A program made the translations under genes and the position numbers. Below the pieces are notes generated by a model. The model made no database searches. It saw nothing but the letters and a program-made list of their open reading frames with translations, and was not told where the DNA came from. Positions 43,405 through 55,800 of a stretch of DNA of 64,000 bases are shown piece by piece. Source of the DNA: Ephydatia muelleri (lineage: Eukaryota; Porifera; Demospongiae; Spongillida; Spongillidae); assembly GCA_013339895.1 (NCBI GenBank), contig JABACO010000014.1, positions 1,775,046-1,839,045 on the forward strand, read 5' to 3'. The number at the start of each line of letters is the position of its first letter. Within the stretch, counting starts at the first letter, position 1.

Positions 43405-45690
43405 GCATTTCTGGACCTCAAAATAGAGGCTGCCTGACTTTGCCCATGTCATTGGCCCCTCCCACCTGAGGACCGTGGCAATGTCATCATTACACACACA
43501 TACATTGAGTAAGTTAGATACTGCTTAATCACCAGGGAAGCATGGTACTGGTGAGGCTGTGCATTCTGGACCTCACCCAGAGTCTACCTGACTTGGTAAG
43601 ATCCAGCTCATATCATTGGCCCCTCCCACCTGAGGACCATGGCTATGTCATCATTGCACCCACATACATTGAGTAAGTTAGATACTGCTTAATCACCTAG
43701 GAAGCATGGTACTGGTGAGGCTGTGCATTCTGGACCTCACCCAGAGGCTACCTGACTTGGTACTATCCAGCTCATGTCATTAGCCCATCCCACCTGAGGA
43801 CCATGGCTATGTCATCATTGCACCCACATACATTGAGTAAGTTAGATATTGCTTAATCACCAGGGAAGCATGGTACTGGTGAGGCTGTGCATTCTGGACC
43901 TCACCCAGAGTCTACCTGACTTGGTAAGATCCAGCTCATATCACTGGCCCCTCCCACCTGAGGACCATGGCTATGTCATCATTGCACCCACATACATTGA
44001 GTAAGTTAGATACTGCTTAATCACCAGGGAAGCATGGTACTGGTGAGGCTGTGCATTCTGGACCTCACCCAGAGGCTACCTGACTTGGTAAGATTCAGCT
44101 CATGTCATTGGCCCCTCCCACCTGAGGACCGTGGCTATGTCGTCATTGCACACACAAACATTGAGTAAGTTAGATATTGCTTAATCACCAGGGAAGCATG
44201 GTACTGGTGAGGCTGTGCATTCTGGACCTCACCCAGAGTCTACCTGACTTGGTAAGATCCAGCTCATATCACTGGCCCCTCCCACCTGAGGACCATGGCT
44301 ATGTCATCATTGCACCCACATACATTGAGTAAGTTAGATACTGCTTAATCACCAGGGAAGCATGGTACTGGTGAGGCTGTGCATTCTGGACCTCACCCAG
44401 AGGCTACCTGACTTGGTAAGATTCAGCTCATGTCATTGGCCCCTCCCACCTGAGGACCGTGGCTATGTCGTCATTGCACACACAAACATTGAGTAAGTTA
44501 GATACTTCTTAATCACCAGGGAAGCATGGTACTGGTGAGGCTGTGCATTCTGGACCTCACCCAGAGGCTACCTGACTTGGTAATATCCAGCTCATGTCAT
44601 TGGCCCCTCCCACCTGAGGACCGTGGCTATGTCATCATTACACCCACAAACATTGAGTAAGTTAGATACTGCTTAATCACCAGGGAAGCATGGTACTGGT
44701 GAGGCTGTGCATTCTGGACCTCACCCAGAGGCTACCTGACTTGGTAAGATTCAGCTCATGTCATTGGCCCCTCCCACCTGAGGACCGTGGCTATGTAGTC
44801 ATTACACACACAAACATTGAGTAAGTTAGATACTTCTTAATCACCAGGGAAGCATGGTACTGGTGAGGCTGTGCATTCTGGACCTCACCCAGAGGCTACC
44901 TGACTTGGTAATATCCGGCTCATGTCATTGGCCCCTCCCACCTGAGGACCGTGGCTATGTCATCATTACACCCACAAACATTGAGTAAGTTAGATACTGC
45001 TTAATCACCAGGGAAGCATGGTACTGGTGAGGCTGTGCATTCTGGACCTCACCCAGAGGCTACCTGACTTGGTAATATCCAGCTCATCTCATTGGCCCCT
45101 CCCACCTGAGGACCGTGGCTATGTCATCATTACACCCACAAACATTGAGTAAGTTAGATACTGCTTAATCACCAGGGAAGCATGGTACTGGTGAGGCTGT
45201 GCATTCTGGACCTCACCCAGAGGCTACCTGACTTGGTAAGATTCAGCTCATGTCATTGGCCCCTCCCACCTGAGGACCGTGGCTATGTAGTCATTACACA
45301 CACAAACATTGAGTAAGTTAGATACTTCTTAATCACCAGGGAAGCATGGTACTGGTGAGGCTGTGCATTCTGGACCTCACCCAGAGGCTACCTGACTTGG
45401 TAATATCCAGCTCATCTCATTGGCCCCTCCCACCTGAGGACCGTAGCTATGTCATCATTACATTGAGTAAGTTAGATACTGCTTAATCACCAGGGAAGCA
45501 TGATACTGGTGAGGCTGTGCATTCTGGACCTCACCCAGAGGCTACCTGACTTGGTAAGATCCAGCTCATATCACTGGCCCCTCCCACCTGAGGACCATGG
45601 CTATGTCATCATTGCACCCACATTCGTTGAGTAAGTTAGATATTGCATTGTAAGCAGGGAAGCATGATACTGGTGAGACTGTACATGAGG
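43405..45690 (+). repeat. Left array of 164-bp repeats, 14 copies
   Basis: The spacing between successive CCACCTGAGGACC words is 164 bp in the copies I measured, except for the last unit (154 bp). Units carry TTGAGTAAGTTAGATACTGC and a small hairpin formed by CACCAG and CTGGTG. Copies differ at a few positions, and pairs of variants alternate, suggesting expansion of higher-order blocks. Confidence 0.95.
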
Positions 45691-46284
45691 TGTGGCATAT
45701 GATATTGGGAGACAGAGAATTATCATTTTCATGGAAGGGTTTGTCGATGTTGTACTTGATCATGATGAGAGTGGTAACAATCTGTTTCTGTGCATATACA
45801 TTGTATTTAAAGTTGTATTATAGAATCTGCAGAGCTTACATCAGGCCATACAATTAGCTTATTTATGCGGGATGTGGTAACTGATGCTGTCTTATTGTTA
45901 TCACTTTCCACTTCAGTGAGGTAATGAAAAATCTCTGAAACCTTTGGGAATAAATAGAAATCTGCACGTTAATGAGTAACTGCATACAATTTCCGTACCA
46001 TATCATAACAGGGTTGTAATGGCCAGTTGCAATCAGATTTCAAGTTCTTCTCCACTTTTGAAATGTGCTGATAGAATACACTTTTTTGTTTTCCAGACTG
46101 GATCCTTCTGATGGCAAGCTGCGTCAGGCATAAACAATTAATTTATATTCCTAAACTGACATGCGGTATTTACTTCCATTTCTTTCATCACTTTTCTGAT
46201 AAAATCTCTCTCAAATGGGCACTGTTGTTTTCTGGGAGGTTTTGCAGTAAAATTGACATATACAACTGGATTGTATTGCCTTAC

Positions 46285-46779
46285 GTATACGGTTTTCTTT
46301 TCATTGATGGAAGATATCTCATGTAGTGATCTTTGCCCCATTTAAGTGCACATAAATCATCTGGATCTGGTTGATTGATATATGTGGGAACTAAAAAATT
46401 GGGGTCCCTCTCTTCTTCTTCATCCTCATCACTTTTGTCATCACAATCATCAATATTGCCATCGTCTTCATAACCATCACTCATATCATGGTCCTTCCTA
46501 ATACTTTGATCCAGAACACTATCATCACTGTTCTCATTCTCAACATGTGCAGCTTGATGTTCAGTACTGCTTTCTTTTATGATAGCTTGTCCTACATGCT
46601 TCATGTTAGAGAATATTGTGATCACAATCGAGCGATCACAATTTGTTATTAATTGATATACTTACAGCCGATTGTAGAGAATAGAGAGCACCAATTGATA
46701 GCTCATGTGCCATTTGCAATCTAAATTTGTCAATCAAGTCCTTGTTTAGAAGGAAAGGTACATTGCAATTATTTTTCTA
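46285..46779 (-). CDS. Candidate two-exon acidic ORF in transposon centre
   Basis: On the minus strand a reading frame at 46666-46779 (ending MAHELSIGALYSLQSA before a GTAAGT donor) joins in phase to 46285-46598. The latter begins HVGQAIIKESSTEHQAAH and has a strongly acidic stretch (DDCDDKSDEDEEEERDP), ending KRKPYT before GTAAGG. Acceptors are plausible, not strong. Further minus-strand coding-like sequence (46138-46284, with FTAKPPRKQQCPFERDFIRK) could be a later exon. No family recognised. It may be the remains of a transposon-encoded or captured gene. Confidence 0.35.
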
Positions 46780-46796
46780 GATGATGCAAAGTATCT

Positions 46797-49700
46797 AACT
46801 TACTCAATGTTTGTGTGTGCAATGACGACATAGCCACGGTCCTCAGGTGGGAGTGGCCAATGACATGAGCTGGATCTTACCAAGTCAGGTAGCCTCTGGG
46901 TGAGGTCCAGAATGCACAGCAACACCAGTACCATGCTTCCCTGGTGATTAAGCAGTATCTAACTTACTCAATGTATGTGGGTGCAATGATGACATAGCCA
47001 TGGTCCTCAGGTGGGAGGGGCCAGTGATATGAGCTGGATCTTACCAAGTCAGGTAGACTCTGGGTGAGGTCCAGAATGCACAGCCTCACCAGTACCATGC
47101 TTCCCTGGTGATTAAGAAGTATCTAACTTACTCAATGTTTGTGTGTGCAATGACGACATAGCCACGGTCCTCAGGTGGGAGGGGCCAATGACATGAGCTG
47201 GATCGTACCAAGTCAGGTAGCCTCTGGGTGAGGTCCAGAATGCACAGCCTCACCAGTACCATGCTTCCCTGGTGATCAAACAGTATCTAACTTACTCAGT
47301 ATGTGGGTGCAATGATGACATAGCCATGGTCCTCAGGTGGGAGGGGCCAGTGATATGAGCTGGATCTTACCAAGTCAGGTAGACTCTGTGTGAGGTCCAG
47401 AATGCACAGCCTCACCAGTACCATGCTTCCCTGGTGATTAAGAAGTATCTAACTTACTCAATGTTTGTGTGTGTAATGATGACATAGCCATGGTCCTCAG
47501 GTGGGAGGGGCCAGTGATATGAGCTGGATCTTACCAAGTCAGGTAGCCTCTGGGTGAGGTCCAGAATGCACAGCCTCACCAGTACCATGCTTCCCTGGTG
47601 ATTAAGCAGTATCTAACTTACTCAATGTTTGTGGGTGTAATGATGACATAGCCACGGTCCTCAGGTGGGAGGGGCCAATGACATGAGCTGGATATTACCA
47701 AGTCAGGTAGCCTCTGGGTGAGGTCCAGAATGCACAGCCTCACCAGTACCATGCTTCCCTGGTGATTAAGAGGTATCTAACTTACTCAATGTTTGTGTGT
47801 GCAATGACGACATAGCCACGGTCCTCAGGTGGGAGGGGCCAATGACATGAGCTGAATCTTACCAAGTCAGGTAGCCTCTGGGTGAGGTCCAGAATGCACA
47901 GCCTCACCAGTACCATGCTTCCCTGGTGATTAAGCAGTACACTCAATGTGTGTGTGTGTGTAATGATGACATAGCCACGGTCCTCAGGTGGGAGGGGCCA
48001 ATGACATGAGCTGAATCTTACCAAGTCAGGTAGCCTCTGGGTGAGGTCCAGAATGCACAGCCTCACCAGTACCATGCTTCCCTGGTGATTAAACAGTATC
48101 TAACTTACTCAATGTTTGTGTGTGTAATGATGACATAGCCATGGTCCTCAGGTGGGAGGGGCCAGTGATATGAGCCGGATATTACCAAGTCAGGTAGCCT
48201 CTGGTTGAGGTCCAGAATGCACAGCCTCACCAGTACCATGCTTCCCTGGTGATTAAGAAGTATCTAACTTACTCAATGTTTGTGTGTGTAATGATGACAT
48301 AGCCATGGTCCTCAGGTGGGAGGGGCCAGTGATATGAGCTGGATCTTACCAAGTCAGATAGCCTCTGGGTGAGGTCCAGAATGCACAACCTCACCAGTAC
48401 CATGCTTCCCTGGTGATTAAGCAGTATCTAACTTACTCAATGTTTGTGTGTGTAAGGATGACATAGCCACGGTCCTCAGGTGGGAGGGGCCAATGACATG
48501 AGCCGGATATTACCAAGTCAGGTAGCCTCTGGGTGAGGTCCAGAATGCACAGCCTCACCAGTACCATGCTTCCCTGGTGATTAAGCAGTACACTCAATGT
48601 GTGTGTGTGTGTAATGATGACATAGCCACGGTCCTCAGGTGGGAGGGGCCAATGACATGAGCTGGATCTTACCAAGTCAGGTAGCCTCTGGGTGGGGTCC
48701 AGAATTCACAGCCTCACCAGTACCATGCTTCCCTGGTGATTAAGCAGTATCTAACTTACTCAATGTTTGTGTGTGTAATGATGACATAGCCACGGTCCTC
48801 AGGTGGGAGGGGCCAATGACATGAGCTGGATATTAATAAGTCAGGTAGCCTCTGGGTGACGTCTAGAATGCACAGCCTCACCAGTACCATGCTTCCCTGG
48901 TGATTAAGCAGTATCTAACTCACTCAATGTGTGTGTGTGTAATGATGACATAGCCACGGTCCTCAGGTGGGAGGGGCCAATGACATGAGCTGGATATTAC
49001 CAAGTCAGGTAGACTCTGGGTGAGGTCTAGAATGCACAGCCTCACCAGTACCATGCTTCCCTGGTGATTAAGCAGTATCTAACTCACTCAATGTGTGTGT
49101 GTGTAATGATGACATAGCCATGGTCCTCAGGTGGGAGGGGCCAGTGATATGAGCTGGATCTTACCAAGTCAGATAGCCTCTGGGTGAGGTCCAGAATGCA
49201 CAACCTCACCAGTACCATGCTTTCCTGGTGATTAAGCAGTATCTAACTTACTCAATGTTTGTGTGTGTAAGGATGACATAGCCACGGTCCTCAGGTGGGA
49301 GGGGCCAATGACATGAGCCGGATATTACCAAGTCAGGTAGCCTCTGGGTGAGGTCCAGAATGCACAGCCTCACCAGTACCATGCTTCCCTGGTGATTAAG
49401 CAGTATCTAACTCACTCAATGTGTGTGTGTGTAATGATGACATAGCCACGGTCCTCAGGTGGGAGGGGCCAATGACATGAGCTGGATATTACCAAGTCAG
49501 GTAGCCTCTGGGTGAGGTCTAGAATGCACAGCCTCACCAGTACCATGCTTCCCTGGTGATTAAGCAGTATCTAACTCACTCAATGTGTGTGTGTGTAATG
49601 ATGACAGCCATGGTCCTCAGGTGGGAGGGGCCAATGACATGAGCTGGATCTTACTAAGTCAAGTAGCCTCTGGGTGAGGTCCAGAATGCACAGCCTCACC

Positions 49701-49858
49701 AGTACCATGCTTCCCTGGTGATTAAGCAGTATCTAACTTACTCAATGTATGTGGGTGCAATGATGACATAGCCATGGTCCTCAGGTGGGAGGGGCCAATG
49801 ACATGAGCTAGACATTACCTTGTCAGGCAACCTCTGGGTGAGGTCCAGAATGGAAGCA
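46797..49858 (-). repeat. Right array of 164-bp repeats, about 19 copies
   Basis: The same unit as in the left array, in reverse orientation. Some copies carry a short GT expansion at the junction. Open frames of 80-97 codons here are by-products. Confidence 0.95.
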
Positions 49859-50011
49859 CATTCATATACGCCCTATAAGTTCCCAAACTAATATTGTTTG
49901 TATATCCTGCCAGCAGCAAAATCAATTACGTCATCGGCCGCACGGCCGTTCATTTGTGTTAATTGGTGTGGAATGTGCGGCTGTGGAATGTACGGCTAAC
50001 TTCTAAGCGGT

Positions 50012-50020
50012 CAAAACCGC
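50012..50020. repeat. Target-site duplication, right copy
   Basis: CAAAACCGC directly follows the right terminal inverted repeat, identical to the left copy. Confidence 0.85.
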
Positions 50021-50065
50021 GTGGTTGTAAAGCGTACTGCCCCTGTCCCGCTCCTCCCTTCTTTT

Positions 50066-50289
50066 TCTATGAGAAAGTTGGTAGTATATAGAATTTGAAG
50101 GCAATAGTGGTGTAAAAAGCAAGAGTCTAACAATAATGGAAAATGTAATAGTCCAATATTAGCACATTTGTAGGATATTTGTGTGCTAAATATGACTATT
50201 ACATTTTCCCTTATTGATAGACCCTAGTCTCCTTGCTTTTTACACCACTATTGCCTTCAAATCCTATATACCACCAACTTTCTCATAGA
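50066..50289. mobile_element. Palindromic MITE, about 224 bp
   Basis: Almost the whole length is one imperfect palindrome. The arms start TCTATGAGAAAGTTGGT and share GGCAATAGTGGTGTAAAAAG and AAAATGTAATAGTC, meeting around 50175. No coding capacity. It lies 55 bp from the right end of the foldback element. Confidence 0.85.
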
Positions 50290-51483
50290 GAATGTTTTTA
50301 ATTACTTGTTGACAATTCTAAACTACCTTTTTGTCAAGATCTCACTTGTTGTAAATATGAAGAAGAGGATGTTTTTAGTTACTTGTATAATGTAGGTTTT
50401 GTGGTAGCAGATGGTCAGCACCTTATGGAGGCAGTACACCTATTCAATAGACAGGTCTCCCAGTCGACTGGAGTACCCATTCTAGCCTCACCTATCTGCC
50501 AGAGGGAACTCTCTATGTAAACGGATGACCATCTATTCATGACACTCTTCGATGGCTCTTCTTTGGCCAACTGGGCAAGACTGCTCTTTTGGTGTTGGCA
50601 CCCCATGCTATGTCAGTGATCCCATCTATAAGCCTAGGCTTAAATCTGGATCCAAACTGATAACTTTCAGTGGTGGTTTGGAGTAGGCTAGTCACATAGC
50701 TCTCTCTCTCTGTCTTCTTTACCCAAGTGCAACTGTACACCCTCTTGGTAACCACTCTGTGACATGCAGACGAGTGGTCACCCCTCCAAGAGAGATGTAT
50801 TTGCTGATTTCTACCATCATGCCCAGCTCATTTGGGGGTCAGGGTTGGAGGGGGCAGTGGTCTTTCATCAGACTTGGGCCATTCCTGTCCTGCTGATGTC
50901 CTGATCAATGACTGGGAACTGGGCAAGCCAGCTACACTTGACTTCACAGTCACATCCCCCCTTACCCCAATCATTGTGCCTGAGGCAGGCACAACATAGG
51001 GCACAGCAGCTTTGCCAAAGCCAGGGCTAGAAAGCATATGACCATCGGCCCAATGTGTCAGGAGTTTGGCTGGGTTTTCATGCCAATGGCTATTGAAATG
51101 TACGGCAGCTGGGGCAAGGAAGCCCAGAGTACTATCTCATCTAGCCATCAGTTTTTTTTCTTCATAAGTCAAGAGTGATCTCCGACATATACATGTATGG
51201 AAAGTTGAACTTGTTCCTGGTGCGGTCTAAATCCAGGGCCATTCAGGCAAGAGACTCACTACGTAGAGATAGGTTGGTTGTTGTGCAACTTTTTTTTTTG
51301 CTGTATGTGCATATATGTTGTGCATACCTATGTAATGATGATGAAGCAGTGCAGTAATTAAAGGACAGGTGCTAAATTCCGCAACTGACTTGTGTAACGC
51401 GCCATAAGAAGTAAACTAAACAGCTGCATCTAAAATACTATCATACACTTAATACAAACTTATAGAAGCCTCTAGAATTTCCG

Positions 51484-51549
51484 CTTGCCTAACTGAACAA
51501 TCACCTTATCAAAATAGGTTTCCTGGGTTCAATACCAGGTCAGGCAAAC
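51484..51549 (+). other. tRNA-like remnant with box-B-like motif
   Basis: TTGCCT pairs with AGGCAA about 65 nt apart, and CCTGGGTTCAATACCAGG resembles a T-arm, followed by an A-rich AAATAAATAAATAAAC tail. It is too short and the arms are too poor for a functional tRNA; it may be a tRNA-derived SINE fragment. Confidence 0.3.
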
Positions 51550-52498
51550 AAAAAATAAATAAATAAACAAACAACCATCAAGCAACCATTGTAATGCAAA
51601 GCTGCAATAATAAGGTACTAAACAAGGTACAAACATAGATTGTACCCTTCCTATATCGTTACTTTTTACTTTTCTCACTACTTTTTCTGTTTAAAAACTC
51701 TATTTTTGTAATTAATGATATACAATTCATGTCATTGTAACACTGGGGGTATGGTGAGTGGTATCCATATGACAACTTGAGTTTAAAGGGTCTTTATAAT
51801 TAGCTAACATCTACATTCGTTTTTTGTTATCATTAATGATAAACGATAACTTTAATTCTACTAGAAACTTATTGGCATATAGTGTGACCCTTAATATACT
51901 GAACTGAACCCATGACCTGTGCTGTGGCGCATCTGAATCCCCTTTCCCCTCCCCACTGTGGGAATTGTCTTGCTATATGCAGTTAGACCCTGTCATTGCT
52001 TTATCAACTTTCATTTTTGCTCTTTAAACAGTCAAACTTCGTTCAAAACAGCTGAATGGTTGCCCTGCAACACAGATCTCTACAATCATATAATATAAAT
52101 TATTATTTTTGCTCCGCAACTCAGTGATGAAATATCTGTACCAATTCTTACATTCATGCATCAGTTTATTGTTTTTGAAAGGAGCTCTTGCAATAAATGT
52201 ATCCTAATGGGTACACATGTATATGTGCACATGCATATCTCATAATGCTATCCAAAACGTGCAGAGAGAGGGGGCTGATATTTTCAAGGGCAGTAAGTCC
52301 ATATATGCCACCACTGGATCTTTCTAAGCCTTGTTTGATGACCACAAGCCTACCACCTTGGCAGTATTGGAATCAGCCTGCTTGGTGTCATAGGTGTTGT
52401 CCTGAAACGTGAATTGCAGTGTTGTCTACTGAAAAGTTAAACTGTGCAATGTGATCAATGACATTCATTCTTGAAAGAGATTTTCATGGTGGCTTCAG

Positions 52499-52640
52499 TC
52501 TTGATCACTAAAGGGCCTTGAGGCCAGCCTTGATCACTAAAGTGCCTTGAGGCCAGCCTTGATCACTAAAGGGCCTTGAGGCCAGCCTTGTTCACTAAAG
52601 GGCCTTGAGGCCAGCCTTGTTCACTAAAGTGCCTTGAGGT
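52499..52640. repeat. 29-bp tandem repeat, about 5 copies
   Basis: The unit GGCCTTGAGGCCAGCCTTGA plus TCACTAAAG. It contains the palindrome GGCCTTGAGGCC. Confidence 0.93.
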
Positions 52641-55600
52641 TTGGGCACCAGACAATGCCCATGAATGGTGTAGTCACCTTCCGTGGGAAGGATTATTGTA
52701 AGAAATGGCCAGGGTATCTCTGAACTGACCCACATCTGAGGGGATGAACAGCGGGCTTCCAACACAGGCAGTCCATTAGATGATACTGTCCACTGAAACC
52801 ATACCAATCTGGAGAATGAGTTCCATCCATCCATCCAAATAAAAGACACTTGACAAACAGACATTGCAGGCCCATGTGGCATGGCTGGTTCTTTAGAGAT
52901 ACTAGTGGATCATATATACTGTAGGATGTGTGTCAATGGCTCAACATAAGGTATATAACTACACTAATCACAGTTTTTGGTTGACAACATGTATGACAAC
53001 TATGTGCTCAATCACCAAGTTAAATATCAAGCCCTACAGATAAAGAGCCCTAACCTGTAAATCAGCAACAACAACCGAAGGCAGCACAAAGGTCCCCATC
53101 TCATTGGGAATTCCAATGAAGGGTTTCCAGGTTGCTGCTTGACAGATTTCTTTTTCTCAAGTCTAAACCACTGCCACTGTTATAAAAAGTGGCTGTAAAA
53201 ACTTTGGCTTGGGTATGATCGGTATTGCTGACTTCTATTTTGGAATGCAGCTTGTGTGGACACATTTTCCCTTCTCATCTGATGGGTGCATCAATAGAAA
53301 CTGGTGCAGTTGCATCCCAGGTGAATGTGCAAGTACAGCTACCTTGTCACATGTACAATACCATAGTTTTATACCAATTGCCTTCGATACAACTGTTAAA
53401 ATTACTTTCTCAGTCTCCATTGAAAGAAAAAAATTTGTTTGCCTTTCTATTAACTGTGCTCATTCCTCGCTCCCTTCACTTATGATTGCATCACTTGTTA
53501 AACTATTCCTCTTTGTGCAATGAAATAATTTGTACAATAGCTCAGGTCAATGGAGATGAAGCTCAGAAGTCATTTGTGACAGAATGACAAATGAAATAAT
53601 ACCATTGCTACTGTGAAGTGCTGAAATGTTTCTACTGCATTATCTAGAACTAACTCTGATGAATGGGCTATCATGCAGCATGCCCGTTTAGTTAATCTAT
53701 GTGTTATGTCTATGCATTATAGCATACAATCTTTTATTCTACATGCATGCATTCTTATTACTAAGTTCATATATAGTCTTATAAACAGTTCAAGAAACCA
53801 GCAGATTCTGTAGTTTTGCATACATTTACCCGAAATAGGTTTTCATTACAATCAAACATATATCTATTCACATAGGATCATGGCGCATGTGTGACTTTTT
53901 AAAATTTAACAAACCCAAATACAAGAAGAAAAACAGAACAAGAATGCATACAAAAAGGTCTTCATCTGGAGGTGAGAGGTCTTCTGAAAACCTGTTTGAA
54001 GCATAACTTCAGCTGAAGATTTGCAATGGCAATGCTGAAATAACTAGAAAGAAACCAACAAAGCAATGGATTCACTGATAGGTAATGTGATTGAGTTTTG
54101 GGAGCAAGGTGTATTTGCTAATCGAGATTCATTGAGTATTATCCCACAAAACTGGGCTTATGTTGTTTTATGTTACAATATGAAGTTTTTCTTACATATA
54201 TATGCCATTCCATCTCCCAAACTGATATTTGCTCAGCAATATGGCTTTTCGCAGTCAACTAACTCAAAGATCTTATAAGCCATAAAGTAGCTCTTCAGTG
54301 TGATGCAGTAGAGAATAGGACAAGAGATTGTAGCAACAACAACAAAAAAAAAAAAAACTCGAACGTATTGGAAAGGCTATAGTGACTTTGATACTTTTAT
54401 TCATGTGAGCGTGTTTTGAAACAAAGGTGGAGCTAGGTCAGCTATATTTTTTTGCATGGGCTATAGCTAATTCCACACAGCCTATTATCCAAATGGAGGT
54501 AATGACAATATATTTATTTGTGCATGAGATATATGGTATTAATTTTGTGCAAGATAGCAATTTTAAATACTAATATGTCATGTATGTGGAATAGCATTTT
54601 ATTGTGTTAATTTGCCATAATTGCTGTACCTGTATTTAACTTACGTAACTTGGTTTCTAAATTAGAATTTTAGATTTTTAGTTTTCATACCTAATAGTGG
54701 GTTATTGAAAACTGCTATTTATGATGTAATTCTTGATTACATGTAGTTCATAATTTTCTGGATTTTAGATTATTTTGCAAAATTACAAAGCAATAATGAC
54801 TCTTTGCAAACCATATTTCACCTTAACTACAGGTTCAGAGCACAGATGCAATATCTCCTTGCATAATGGTAATTTATTAATGAAACTTTGTAGGAACTAG
54901 ATCAACCCATTGGTAGTTGACTGTGGGATGTATGGGATAAGGAAGCCATTAAGCATGTTTGGCAGTTTGTAAATTGCGCAACAAATCTAAGGCCAAGACT
55001 TAAGCTAGCATACAGTAATAGGCCAACTTCGTTTCAACTCTGGCAAAGTCCAATGTCACAACTACTTTAAATATGTATTCCCCCTCACATCAGAACTATC
55101 TAGTGACTGTTTAAATTAGTGCGAGCAATCTATATTTATGCTGTATTAATTACATCAGATTTATTATTGCGATAACACGAGTACATGATATGATGAAGTC
55201 AAATACACTAAAAACATCTCACTACATTATACTATTAAACAATTAAGAAATTAACCTACACTGGGTTATTCTGCTAAGCAAAGCCCTTGATTAGCCCTAA
55301 TGAGTAATTATCAAGTCTATTCTAGTACAGTATAGCTATCGCACAAGCCTGTGACTTGGGCACTGATGTGCTAGCCTATAGTGACCTAAAGTGACAAGGT
55401 ATGTTGAGCCTCCTGACCACGGGCTTCATGTACCTTCACTGCCATAGGGCACAAGCCCAGCCAACCGCATTGCAACTTTGGATAATTGTTTTTTTCTTTT
55501 TTGTTTCTGCATTTTGCTGAGAGGGCAGCTGACACATTGTGGCATCCACTTCAAAATTATGGACTGAACCAAGCAGACCACAGGCAAGTCCATAGCTGCA

Positions 55601-55708
55601 GGTTTGGTACAAACCCAATTGTGAGGAAGGACAGCAGCTCATGTCCTCAAGCACTCTCAGATTTGATGGCACTGACACCTGCAAATTGGCATGTCTTGTC
55701 TCGCAACT

Positions 55709-55800
55709 GATTATTGTTCAAGCAAACCTGTTGGTCTTCCATGTGTGGAGCACTTCTGGGTCTGTGATGCTCATGTCTGCTGCTTGCAGATCCAGAAAGT
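55709..55800 (-). pseudogene. Stray copy of plexin exon 25 3' part
   Basis: About 92 bp that match gene C 59216-59307 with about three differences. It includes the intron-side bases, the splice donor and the coding for LQAADM(S)[13 protein letters not shown]. It stops abruptly at the left arm of an inverted-repeat element (55801). No other plexin exon lies near, so it is a non-functional fragment. Confidence 0.85.

Larger units (their letters stand above)
43270..50011. mobile_element. Foldback-type DNA transposon, 6.74 kb
   Basis: The ends are perfect 46-bp inverted repeats (43270-43315 and 49966-50011), beginning ACCGCTTAGAAGTTAGCCG inward. They are bounded by the 9-bp direct repeat CAAAACCGC (43261-43269, 50012-50020). 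Inside each end is about 100 bp of unique DNA and then a tandem array of a 164-bp unit; the two arrays point in opposite directions. A 1.1-kb unique centre separates them. This is the layout of foldback elements. A 9-bp duplication fits Mutator-like elements best, but I recognise no transposase, so the superfamily is open. Perfect ends imply a recent insertion. Confidence 0.88.
50290..55708. other. Intergenic DNA without recognised genes
   Basis: Short broken open frames occur (for example 50415-51037 and 52595-52882, minus strand) that I cannot assign; they have no introns that join them and no conserved motif I recognise. The AT-rich part 53500-55400 shows nothing. Small features inside are listed separately. 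Confidence 0.5.

Noticed and set aside
47782..48675. Repeated ORFs MVLVRLCILDLTQRLPDLV
   Set aside because: They are by-products of the 164-bp repeat; only a few units stay open and most have stops.
43270..50011. Head-to-head assembly artefact explaining the inverted arrays
   Set aside because: The arms differ in copy number and variants, the centre is not palindromic, and the ends carry a 9-bp duplication as expected of transposition. Long reads would still settle it.
51484..51549. Functional tRNA gene
   Set aside because: Only the acceptor-like and T-arm-like pairings exist, the D and anticodon arms cannot be drawn, and the length is short.
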